Positions 46,091-64,000 of a stretch of 64,000 bases of DNA are shown piece after piece. Made by a program: the position numbers and the translations under genes. Below the pieces are notes generated by a model. That model was not told the origin of the DNA, did no database searches, and worked only from the letters and a program-made list of their open reading frames with translations. The first letter of the stretch is position 1, and each line of letters opens with the position of its first letter. Source of the DNA: Crambe crambe. Its lineage: Eukaryota > Porifera > Demospongiae > Poecilosclerida > Crambeidae. The stretch spans positions 3,616,501-3,680,500 of the forward strand of contig OZ004586.1 of NCBI GenBank assembly GCA_963924555.1. The letters run 5' to 3'.

Positions 46091-49000
46091 CTACACACAC
46101 TGTCCAACTAGTTTCATTTGAGAACAAATAGAAGAACAAGAATGAGTCCTGAAGAATGCCCTGATTCCATCCATCCCAGCATCCATGGGACCGAACCTCC
46201 CTGGACTCCCAGTGGAGTGAATCGCAGGGTCGGTAAGAATGATACGATCGCTTGTTGCACTCTCCTTAACTCCCTGCAGGTCGCAAATCAGCAAACTCCT
46301 TCCAGACTTGACCCAAGTGTAGTGACTGAAAGCTTGAAGCAGGTCAGAATAGGGAGAGCTTTTCACTACCACACCATTGTTGTTGTTGAATTTCTCGATC
46401 TTCCCCGTGAGGAATGCTTCCAGCAAGAAAAAGGTGCCTCCATTGCACTGAACTACGTCGAGAGGTGTGTAGTCAATGGTACATGTATTAGGAGGTTTCA
46501 GTTTTTCAATGTTGAATTCTCGAGCGTAGGTAGTTGATATCGTACGAACTAGCAGCTCTTGCATGTAGCAATCCAATGTGTTGTGTTCACTCCCAGATCG
46601 TTTGAACTTCTTGAGAACGATCTTTCGAAAATTGACCAAATCACTTCCATGGTACACCAGGCAGTCGGAACCCTCAGCAAAGGGATTTGGAGCTATTTTG
46701 AAGCTGAAAGGAACACTTGGTGTTTCCAAAACGAGGTCATGTTCTTGCAGGTCTAACAGTCGCAAGATTGCAGGGGGTGGAGTTTTTTTGGCAGTTTGCT
46801 GGGCGATTGAAGGGCTGTTCCAATCAGGAATGGCTGGATCGAGCTTGAAGCTGCAGACAGCTGCTTTCTTAAGAGCAGCACTTCCATAAACACTTGCTGT
46901 CACAGATCTGCAAGTTTCAAAGAACCATTGGTGAAGGGTACAAATCATTCATATGAAATTAAATTTCATAAATACGTGTTTAAAGTTCATGCAATTAAAT
47001 CACATGCATGTCAAGTCACTAAGGTTTGTAGCTGGCTATTTATACAGTCTGTTCTTAGTCATCTGATGTCCAGTGTGGGGGTGTATTCCCAACAATTATC
47101 ATGTCAGTTGTTCTACTGATTATAATGTGCATCAATAAGTGCAGCCATGACCACTCAAAACAGATGGTAGTCTCTCCTGCTCTGAAACTTGGCAGATTTC
47201 TTTAAGTGTTGTCCTTGTTTGGTCAGACAGGCTTATTAGTCCAGGAAGAGGTAATTAACTCACATGGAGGATCACCTCCCTACAGAGAACAGAATGACTG
47301 GTCCCAATGCTGTCTCTATATTGTTCATCGTAGATACATGTTCAAAGTCTAAGTCTTCATTTTGTGAACATTGCCTTGCCTTTCTCATTCATGCAATACA
47401 TATTGAACTGAGTCGAGCACATTCTAATTTTCAATTTCAAGTTATGCTTCAAAAAATTCACTCCTGAGGCCTAATAATCAGACCCTATTTCTCCCATGCA
47501 AGGTGTGTGTGTACCTCTCAACAGCCTGACCAACTTCACTGGATTGCATCGCATCAAACTGTCGAATCATTAGGCGTTGATCACTGAGTGGACGCAAACT
47601 ATCATTGAAAATCCTAATCATCTGGTCAGTGTATGTTTTGTTGATGTATCCAAACCAGTATTGCAGGTCAAGCTTCATAACTTGCTCCATCATGCTCTCA
47701 TGACTGATCCCAGCTGGGTCACCATTAGGGTATGTATCACCCATATTTGTAGTATGGTATTGAGTGCCATGGCAAGGGCAGTCGGCAATATGAATAAGGA
47801 TCTATAAAGTAAAAAGACCTTCTATATAACACAAGGTGCAGTGCTTATAGAGTCTCTAGCTATAACTGAGTCAAGAAATAACTATAACTATGTACCTTAG
47901 ATGCTTTGGAACGCCAGTTCAAGCTAAAAAGAGCCACTTTCAGACCTCCCATTATATCTTCAGGAGAATCACCACCACCATCTGCTCTAATCAAACTCAC
48001 AAAACTTCGAAATGAGCTTGGATCACTAAAAATAATGATAGGACAAAAACACATTTCAACATACATGTGTATGTATAATACCAGGCAGGTGCAGAACTAG
48101 GCCTTGACAAAATTTGCTTAGCAAAATTTGAGCAAAATGGGCAGCCAGAAGAAAAAAAGCAATTCTGCAAGCAAAATGGGCTACCAATTTTGTCAAAAAA
48201 AGAAAAATGGGCCAAGAATGAGCTTTGACTTTCTGGATTGCTTCCTGGATTGCTTCCTGCTAATTCGCTTGGTAGAAGAGCCATGCTATGGAGCTCCTCA
48301 AATGGGCTAATGCTTTCAGGTTGGTACCGTTAGTCCAGCCATCTTCTGCTGCAGCCGAGAGAATCTTTTCGATTCTACAGCGCTTTACAGCTCAGCAGCA
48401 GTCATCTTTGGAAGACTACCTGGAACTCTCTGTTATGTTGCAATACAACCTTTTCACTAATTATTTGTGCCTGCATTTTAATTACAGTATGCAAAAAGAA
48501 AGCAAAATGGGTGAAAGAGGGAGCAAAATGGGTGAATAGGAAAGCAAAATAGGTAGATTAATCAAGCATAAAAGCAAAGCAAAATAAAGCAAATTTTGTC
48601 AAGGCCTATGCAGAACACCACAACAAAAGTGATAGTGTACGAGGAATTTGAAATTTCTTTGACAAGTTCAAGTGTGAATGCACAAGTAATAATATCACCA
48701 TATTATTCTGTAAAAAGTTGGGGGGGGGGGGGGGGGGGCAGTACCTCAGCCACTGCCAAGCATGCCCAGTTCATTCAAAATGTGTGAATGATGTTAGAGG
48801 TCTCCGCAAGGAAAGGTAAGGAAGGCCAAGACACTTGCATCTCGGTTAGAGACAAGCAAAAAGTGCACGTACTTGGTGAAATTTTGGAATGTAGTTCTGG
48901 AAGAAGATGGCTGGTCATAGTCTGTGTACCTCACAAACGAAAAGAAGAGATCACATTGCTTATATTCGGCTACAAGACTGTCTCTCAGTTGCTGGATGTT

Positions 49001-50570
49001 ATTTTTCACAGCTTCTATGTGGCTACCCATTGAGCCTGTACAGTCCACAAGAAAGCATACGTCAACCTGTGAAAGTAAAAACTTGGCATAACTATCAAAG
49101 CAGCAACAAAATTAATATTGAGTACATCAAATACAGTGGGACCTCCAATAAACGACACTCTGAAAGAAGATAAACCTCTTATAATCTAAAAGCACATTTT
49201 TATATAATATCTTAAAGAGGATAACCTCTCTATGTACAAGGGACAGTCATAAACATTATTCGGAGGCTTCCACAGAAGATGTTTATATTTTTGCAACTCC
49301 CAGTGATAATGATGCCCCATAATAATTTCAATTCACTGTGATTTGCATAAACCAATAGTAGTGTAATTCACCATTGGATTAGTGACATCCAATTTCAGCC
49401 CAGTCTTAGCGAGTACCAGGGTGGACCCGTTCTTGATACCGTAGTCCTTGAGCACCATTTGACGTCCATGCCTGGTCTCATCAACTGGACGTCCCAGATG
49501 ATGGAACTGGTACTCGTCCATGCTGTGCCCAACAGCACCTTCCACTAGTCCACGCAGGCCAGACACCAGGTACACCTGTATGATATCGATTATACAGAGA
49601 CTTAAAAGAATGGATAGTGTTAATGCTCACACCGATTTGCCCCCTTCTCCATGAATAAAGGTGTGACATTAGCTTGTGTGCTCAGCAAAATTTCAGCTGA
49701 CTTGTGGGAACAAAGTTTTCACTTCAGTAGTTACTGTTAATTGCAAGAAGTCAAAAACCAGCACATCAGTAACATAGCTAGGTGGACTTTAATATCCAGT
49801 ACCTGGACTAGCTACTGCTTATTGGATGTGGGAGCAAGAGCAAAGGTCCAGGGACAATATCAGAAAGAGTGCACTGCATGCATGTCACTTGTGCAGGATG
49901 TATCAAATCATTATTGATGTATGAATACTTCACGGATAATAATATTCATGAGTTCCTATTAAACTGCATTGTCATCCTCATAATGCATGATACTTCACCT
50001 GTAATGATGACAATGCAAATTCCAGTAGTAAGTTATTACTTACATCAGGTTCGCTTGAAGGCACGATGATTTTGTGCATCCTTCCATCCACACCTTGCAC
50101 ATAGATCTCGCAAGGTATCAGGATCACTAAGTTCAAAATAGTGCCATTTCTAATCCCACAGTCTGAGAGCTTGGAAGCATCATCAACCTTGACCCTGCAA
50201 AGAGAAAGTAGTGCAATATCAATGGGGAGGCCTAGATTTAGTATGACCCTCAATATCTAGCTAGCTAGTCTCATCCAAACAAGTAGCCAGCCCCTTAGCT
50301 ACTCAACTGACCTTCCAGGTGCAACCAGACGCTGAAGGTGGGGGACAAGATTACCATCTTTCTGCTGAATAGCCTTTTTCAAATCCAATCCAGTGGCAGT
50401 CTGGAAGTATAAAGGATTGAAGTCAGTTAGCTACCTCAGTCATAGAAATCTTGGAGCTAGAAAGAAAGCTGAAAGCTCCAAAGTTTAATAGCTAACTAAC
50501 TCACATTTGGAACTTGCACATAATAGCAATTGCCTGTCAATGATTTCACCGTCAGTTGCAAAAGACTCAT
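46091..50570 (-). CDS. Ubl-Ubl-VWA-alpha-kinase protein (about 645 aa)
   Basis: Eight exons (minus): 50570-50505, 50400-50312, 50194-50044, 49575-49372, 49066-48873, 48025-47896, 47801-47515, 46907-46091; phases agree throughout. Residues 1-78 (MSLLQLTVKSLTGN...DCGIRNGTILNLVI) and 79-165 (...KDYGIKNGSTLVLAKTG) look like two ubiquitin-like folds. Residues 171 to about 350 are a von Willebrand A domain with the MIDAS-type DCTGSMGS (178-184) and ADCPCHGTQYH, as in VwkA. Residues 440-640 are an atypical alpha-kinase: Lys in IVLKKFK (473-474), Asp583 in LLICDLQG, Asp600 in LTDPA, and Zn ligands in THSCSSIC (629-635). Probably an active Ser/Thr kinase, cytosolic. A short hAT element lies in the intron 48026-48872. 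Confidence 0.88.
48098..48608 (+). mobile_element. Non-autonomous hAT transposon with a residual dimerisation domain
   Basis: The 21-bp perfect terminal inverted repeats (TAGGCCTTGACAAAATTTGC...) are flanked by the 8-bp duplication TGCAGAAC at 48090-48097 and 48609-48616. The plus-strand frame at 48288-48460 reads VQPSSAAAERIFSILQRF, then SLEDYLELSVMLQYN, the C-terminal hAT dimerisation motif. The rest of the transposase is gone. Inserted in an alpha-kinase intron. Confidence 0.92.
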
Positions 50571-50887
50571 CTTTTCATGCAGCTAGCTGTGCCTTTGATC
50601 ATATGCTTTGATCCGGGCATGCGAGTTTTTATAAACGTTTTAAGGGAAAATACCAGGGGTTCCCCCGGGTTACTAGCTTGATTCCGCCGGGGACTATCCC
50701 ACCATAAAGCACAATAATTATAAAAAGATTATCGAACATCCAAAAAAAATTGATCTACGTAGCTAAAGTCTATTATTTCATAGCCACAATACCAAAAAAA
50801 CAACAATAGCCTATAGCTAAATTGGTGTATGCACACATCTCTATCTTTTTACAGCAACGGTTTGGTCTCTTAGAGATGAGATGTCAA
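50571..50887. promoter_or_regulatory. Gap between CCDC91-like stop and kinase start
   Basis: 317 bp separating two minus-strand genes. It must hold the 3' end of the CCDC91-like transcript and the promoter of the kinase. No clear AATAAA or TATA motif was identified. Confidence 0.4.
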
Positions 50888-60007
<9,120 letters not shown>

Positions 60008-60164
60008 GCCGAGAACAAGCCAAAGTAAGGATGCTTGCCAGTACAGAAGACACTCAAAAGTTAACCTCCCCTCCTAATAGTAGCACCTCCAAAATATTAA
60101 TTACGTCATAGATGCGCTCTCTAATTAAAGAGCACCCTCGTGGTGCTGCGAAAAGAGTGTAGGG
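60008..60164. promoter_or_regulatory. Divergent promoter between CCDC91-like gene and PIGN
   Basis: Only 157 bp separate the two start codons, which point away from each other, so both 5' ends and promoters must share this gap. No TATA box is evident. Shared control is inference from the distance. Confidence 0.6.
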
Positions 60165-63008
60165 ATGGAATCCTCCCTATATCTCGCCATAGCTTCCGTT
60201 CTAGTCCACGCCATTCTCTTCGTTTCCATATTCGACATTTACTTCACTTCCCCCGTGGACTCGGGCATGGAGCCTCAACACTACACCATGAGGCCCCCAG
60301 CTAAGAGACTGGTCTTGTTTGTAGCGGACGGCCTGAGAGCTGACACCATATTCTCCCTAGACGAAGAAGGTAACACACCCGCACCTTATCTAAGAAACAG
60401 CATCATCCAGAAGAAAGGAAGGTGGGGTGTATCACATACCCATGTCCCGACTGAGTCGAGGCCAGGTCATGTTGCTCTTATTGCTGGCCTCTATGAAGAT
60501 GTCAGTGCTGTGACTAGAGGGTGGCAGGAGAATCCAGTTCAGTTTGACTCTGTCTTCAATCGCAGTCAGCACACTTGGGCATGGGGGAGTCCTGATATTC
60601 TACCGATGTTTGCCAAAGGAGCTGTGGAAGGTCGTGTGGAGACATTTATGTACGATGCATCCTGGGAGGACTTCGCCGACTCTGATGCTTCTAAGCTGGA
60701 CTCGTGGGTTTTCGACAAAGTGAATCAACTCTTCAGGGATGCTAAAGTCAATCAAACTCTCGCCAACCAACTGGCAGAGGACAAGAATGTGTTCTTCCTC
60801 CACTTGCTTGGAATTGACACGAATGGCCATGCCCACAGACCGACTTCCAAGGAGGTCATAGACAATCTGAAATATGTGGACACTGAAATCGAGAAAATAG
60901 TCCAAGTCATCGACTCTTATTTTGGTGATGATAAAACAGCATATGTCTTCACATCAGATCACGGAATGACAGACTGGGGATCCCATGGGGCGGGGCTACC
61001 AGAAGAGACAATGACTCCGTTGATATGCTGGGGAGCTGGGATCAAGAGTCCACTTTCAAGTACATATGCAGAACGTGTCTACAAAGATGGGTGGACTGAG
61101 AAATGGAAGCTTGAAAGGATCGAAAGAGTTGACGTTGAACAGGCTGACATCGCTCCTCTAATGTCGACGCTGTTTGGTGGTGCCATTCCTGTGAACTCTG
61201 AAGGAGTGTTACCTTCTGGTTATATTCATTACAACAAGGGATTCATTGCTGTTAGCACTGAGACAAACTCGAGACAACTATATGAGCAAGTACGAGTGAA
61301 AGAAGACCGAATTCAATCCAAGACGCTTTCCTTTATGTTTCGCCCGTTTCCAAGGATGTCAAACTCTGAAATGTTGAGAAAACAGGACGAAATGAAGTCA
61401 CTTTTGGGAAGCAAGCACTATCAGCCAGCAATAGACCTAGCAATGGGTCAGATAGCAATATACAAGGAAGCGGTGAGGTATTACCACACTTACCACAGAT
61501 TTTCACTTTTGATGGTTCTGTCTTTTGGTTTTGTGGGCTGGATGCTTTGCATTTTGCTTCAGATACTGGATGACAAAGTTCACAGAGGTCAACAATTCTA
61601 TGTGTTGGATGTCAATCGGCAAGTATTTCCTAAGCAGTTTATAGTTGTATGGCTTGTGGTGTGTACTGTTTTGCTCTATCAATCTTCCCCCATCCTGTAC
61701 TTGTTGTATTACAGCCTCACCATATGTTGCTGGGCTTACGTTTGGGGAAAACATTTGACCATTCAGCGAACTTGGGCAATGATGAGATCACATCCGGCTG
61801 TCATATTTAAAGCTGTTGCATCTTTTCTTTGTGTTCTTGTCGGACTAGAACTGCTAGTGGTCAGTTTCTTCTACAGGGAAGTGCTATCTCTGATGTTGCT
61901 CCTTCTCTCACTGTGGCCATATGCTACGCACCTATGGAAGAAAGAACTCAAGCTTTGTCTTTCGTGGACTGCTGTATGCTTTGGTCTAGCAGTATTCCCT
62001 CTCTTACCTGTGGTGGGACGAAACGCTAATTACTTTTTTGTTATTTTGGCAGGAGTGATGACATCCGTTGCATCTATGGTTATTCTAAGTTCTCCTCGCC
62101 TCAACTACCTCTTGGTTTCATCATCTTCAAACTTCTTCACCAAGTACCTTCTTGGTCTTCAGAATGTGTTACTTTTGTTATCGTCTTTCATTCCTGCCAC
62201 TACAAACTGGTTCTTTTTGCAGAAGGAGACTATACCTGTAGTAATCAACAGTTTCAGTTGGATTAATCTGATATTGTCAATATCTCTACCTCATTTCGGC
62301 CCTAGGAGTCTCCCAGGTCGTCTGATGCACATTCTTCTCTCGTTTTACACAACTTTCATCCTATTTAGTACCTCATTTGAGGCCTTATTTTTGCTGGTAT
62401 TGTGCATAGCACTCTATCTGTGGCTGGAATTGGAAGATCAACTAGTCCCAGCTACATCCAAGATCACTTCCCTGTGGGATTGCATCGTATCATTCAACCA
62501 CGCAAAAGTCGTTACGCTTCTCCCAAACGAAACCGAACGTCCCAAGCCAACCATTTCTCTCAGTGATGTCAGACAGGTATTCATCTGTATTCTACTGGGT
62601 CTCATTTCCTTTTTTGGAACAGGAAACATAGCCAGTGTGAACACTTTCGATCCAGCTGTCGTCTACTGCTTCTTGACTGTGTTTTCTCCTTTCGTAATGG
62701 GTGCTCTCATACTATGGAAGATGATAATACCATTCATATTTGTGAGCTGTGTCTTCAACGCAATAATTTCGTTATTCAATCGCTCGCTGAAGACCTGTCT
62801 CCTCTTGATGCTGCTGATGTCTGATATAATGGGTTTGAATTTTTTCTTTCTGGTGCGGGACTCTGGCAGCTGGCTTGAAATTGGTGTGAGCATCAGTCAT
62901 TATGTCATCATGATGTTAATGAACATTGGCATCGTCATCTTGGTGGGCGTGGCAAGGTTATTGGTGGGCGTGGCAGTGATCCCCCGTAAAATTGAAGACC
63001 ATTATTGA
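60165..63008 (+). CDS. PIGN: GPI ethanolamine phosphate transferase 1 (947 aa, intronless)
   Basis: Adds ethanolamine phosphate to the first mannose of the GPI precursor in the ER membrane. A membrane anchor at about 5-27 is followed by a lumenal alkaline-phosphatase-fold domain with the metal and nucleophile residues in place. These are VADGLRAD (Asp55), VPTESRPGH (Thr96), GIDTNGHAH (Asp218, His222), TSDHGMTDWGSHG (Asp265, His266, His274). Also visible is DVSAVTRGWQENPVQFDSVFN, typical of PIGN. From about 440 to the end there are many membrane segments (PigN C-terminal domain). Length is normal for the family (human 931). The whole frame lies in one exon, in contrast to the multi-exon neighbours and the multi-exon human gene. 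The ATG at 60165 opens directly into the anchor and is the natural start. Confidence 0.96.
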   Translation: MESSLYLAIASVLVHAILFVSIFDIYFTSPVDSGMEPQHYTMRPPAKRLVLFVADGLRADTIFSLDEEGNTPAPYLRNSIIQKKGRWGVSHTHVPTESRPGHVALIAGLYEDVSAVTRGWQENPVQFDSVFNRSQHTWAWGSPDILPMFAKGAVEGRVETFMYDASWEDFADSDASKLDSWVFDKVNQLFRDAKVNQTLANQLAEDKNVFFLHLLGIDTNGHAHRPTSKEVIDNLKYVDTEIEKIVQVIDSYFGDDKTAYVFTSDHGMTDWGSHGAGLPEETMTPLICWGAGIKSPLSSTYAERVYKDGWTEKWKLERIERVDVEQADIAPLMSTLFGGAIPVNSEGVLPSGYIHYNKGFIAVSTETNSRQLYEQVRVKEDRIQSKTLSFMFRPFPRMSNSEMLRKQDEMKSLLGSKHYQPAIDLAMGQIAIYKEAVRYYHTYHRFSLLMVLSFGFVGWMLCILLQILDDKVHRGQQFYVLDVNRQVFPKQFIVVWLVVCTVLLYQSSPILYLLYYSLTICCWAYVWGKHLTIQRTWAMMRSHPAVIFKAVASFLCVLVGLELLVVSFFYREVLSLMLLLLSLWPYATHLWKKELKLCLSWTAVCFGLAVFPLLPVVGRNANYFFVILAGVMTSVASMVILSSPRLNYLLVSSSSNFFTKYLLGLQNVLLLLSSFIPATTNWFFLQKETIPVVINSFSWINLILSISLPHFGPRSLPGRLMHILLSFYTTFILFSTSFEALFLLVLCIALYLWLELEDQLVPATSKITSLWDCIVSFNHAKVVTLLPNETERPKPTISLSDVRQVFICILLGLISFFGTGNIASVNTFDPAVVYCFLTVFSPFVMGALILWKMIIPFIFVSCVFNAIISLFNRSLKTCLLLMLLMSDIMGLNFFFLVRDSGSWLEIGVSISHYVIMMLMNIGIVILVGVARLLVGVAVIPRKIEDHY

Positions 63009-63221
63009 CTTATACATGTCACACTGTTATGAAAAAAAAAAAAAAAATTTTTTTTTCATTTTGATATGTTTGCGCGCGAAATCAATAGTAAACTACAGCT
63101 AACCACAATAGGAATGTCGTTACGGCGTGTGGGCCCAAAAAAACTCGTGGAGTTAGTACAAAAGCGAGATAAGGAGAGAAAGAAGGTCCAGATGTGTAAT
63201 GCGAGTTGTAGGGGAGTTAAA
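63009..63221. other. Gap between PIGN and the next gene
   Basis: A-run and T-run (about 63031-63058) make a small hairpin. It must contain the PIGN 3' end and the promoter of the next gene; no canonical AATAAA seen. Confidence 0.4.
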
Positions 63222-63282
63222 ATGAAGGTTCAAATCCTCTGCTTATTGCTTCAGCTGCATCTTTTCAGTGAAGTGGCCTCAG
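63222..63282 (+). CDS. Signal-peptide exon of a secreted or membrane protein (partial)
   Basis: ATG at 63222 opens MKVQILCLLLQLHLFSEVAS and then a phase-1 donor (CAG/GTGAGT) at 63282. A signal-peptide first exon ending in phase 1 is common in genes built from phase-1 extracellular modules. The frame is open upstream to 63066 but the ATG at 63222 is preferred because the signal begins there. Later exons lie beyond the window. Confidence 0.55.
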
Positions 63283-64000
63283 GTGAGTTTCATTGGCCAG
63301 CTAACACGATTTGATTGTAACTAGCAAAGTAGATTTAAAAGTATATACTGCAGTAGAAGTAACCTATGTATTTTTTTTCAGTGAAAATATTATTTTTCTC
63401 ACAGCACGTTGTTTAGCTAGCTAATTATAATGGTCATTGCTCAATCAGATCATGCAGTAGCTAAATAGATTAGAACTGAAAGGTTAAATTGGTTAGCTAA
63501 TACGATAATGCCTTGAAAAGCAGACACTAGTGGACATGTGTTTGGGGTACTACACTTTGTCCTCTCTGTTCAAGTGTCCCCCCAATGCTATGCAAAAATT
63601 ACTACTGGCATGCAGCTCTATGCAAAATTTTGAACCTGCAGCTTGTTACTTGCAGTAACTGAAACTTCATTAATTTTGCTTTTAAACCTTGATTGGTACT
63701 AGCTACGTAGCTGTGGCTTGAGTGTGGCTGATAAAGACTGTGAGGGAAAATGCAACACTTTCTTCAAGTCCATTCTTAATGCTGTAGGGACATAACTTTC
63801 CATATAGCACTTAGCTAATTGTCCCAGCCAAAATTATCCAATAATGATTTGCTGATCCTACTACCTAAATTAATCATTCTGACCTCATATTTACTAGCTC
63901 TGTCAGACTGTCTCCCTCTCTCCTCTCCATCTGTCTCTTTGCAAAATGGGTGCATGGCTCCTCGCATGCATCCACAATGGTGCATGGTGTTTCTATAGGC
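63283..64000. other. Probable first intron of the last gene
   Basis: AT-rich with TAGCTAGC-type repeats. No further exon was recognised before the window ends. Confidence 0.45.

Overview
The window looks like nuclear DNA of an invertebrate animal, most likely a demosponge (Amphimedon-like; inferred from gene content and style, not proven). Genes have many short exons with GT-AG introns. Intergenic gaps are small but crowded with TAGCTAGC-rich AT sequence, dinucleotide microsatellites and small inverted-repeat transposons. Gene families include GABA-B-like class C GPCRs, secreted fibrinogen-motif proteins, a ubiquitin-like/VWA/alpha-kinase protein, a CCDC91 (GGA-binding partner) homologue and PIGN. 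There is no prokaryotic feature such as an operon or CRISPR array. Layout: (1) 1-7.7 kb: 3' part of a GABA-B-like receptor gene (copy A, plus strand; its 5' exons lie left of the window). (2) 9.26-33.27 kb: a complete tandem paralogue (copy B), reconstructed here as 16 exons and about 914 codons, from signal peptide through the Venus-flytrap domain and seven membrane segments to a coiled-coil tail. In both copies the intron just before the first membrane segment holds antisense, decayed fibrinogen-motif genes: one in A, two in B. Other introns of B hold a 483-bp tandem array, a large fold-back copy of a P2X7-ballast-like coding segment, and several MITEs. (3) 33.3-43.9 kb: a minus-strand array of fibrinogen-motif secreted protein genes (three intact, one truncated) among duplicated blocks, fold-back elements, a 5S-rRNA-like SINE and orphan exon remnants. 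(4) 44.0-44.7 kb: a cysteine-rich, probably GPI-anchored surface protein (minus). (5) 46.1-50.6 kb: an 8-exon Ubl-Ubl-VWA-alpha-kinase gene (minus, about 645 aa). (6) 50.9-60.0 kb: a CCDC91-like trafficking coiled-coil gene (minus, about 681 aa). (7) 60.2-63.0 kb: single-exon PIGN (plus), divergent from CCDC91 across a 157-bp gap. (8) From 63.2 kb: the signal-peptide exon of a further secreted or membrane protein that runs out of the window. The right 20 kb is conserved housekeeping material: Golgi/endosome sorting, GPI-anchor synthesis and an atypical kinase. The left 43 kb is a rapidly duplicating accessory zone. Copies A and B are alike even in introns, so each serves as an empty-site control for mobile insertions in the other. 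This makes it possible to define, from the sequence alone, a family of small elements with CAG...CTG ends and 5-bp target duplications, a 669-bp element with long terminal inverted repeats, a short non-autonomous hAT, and a 9-bp-TSD MITE. All exon coordinates were worked out by eye from splice sites and reading-frame continuity and have not been checked against transcripts.
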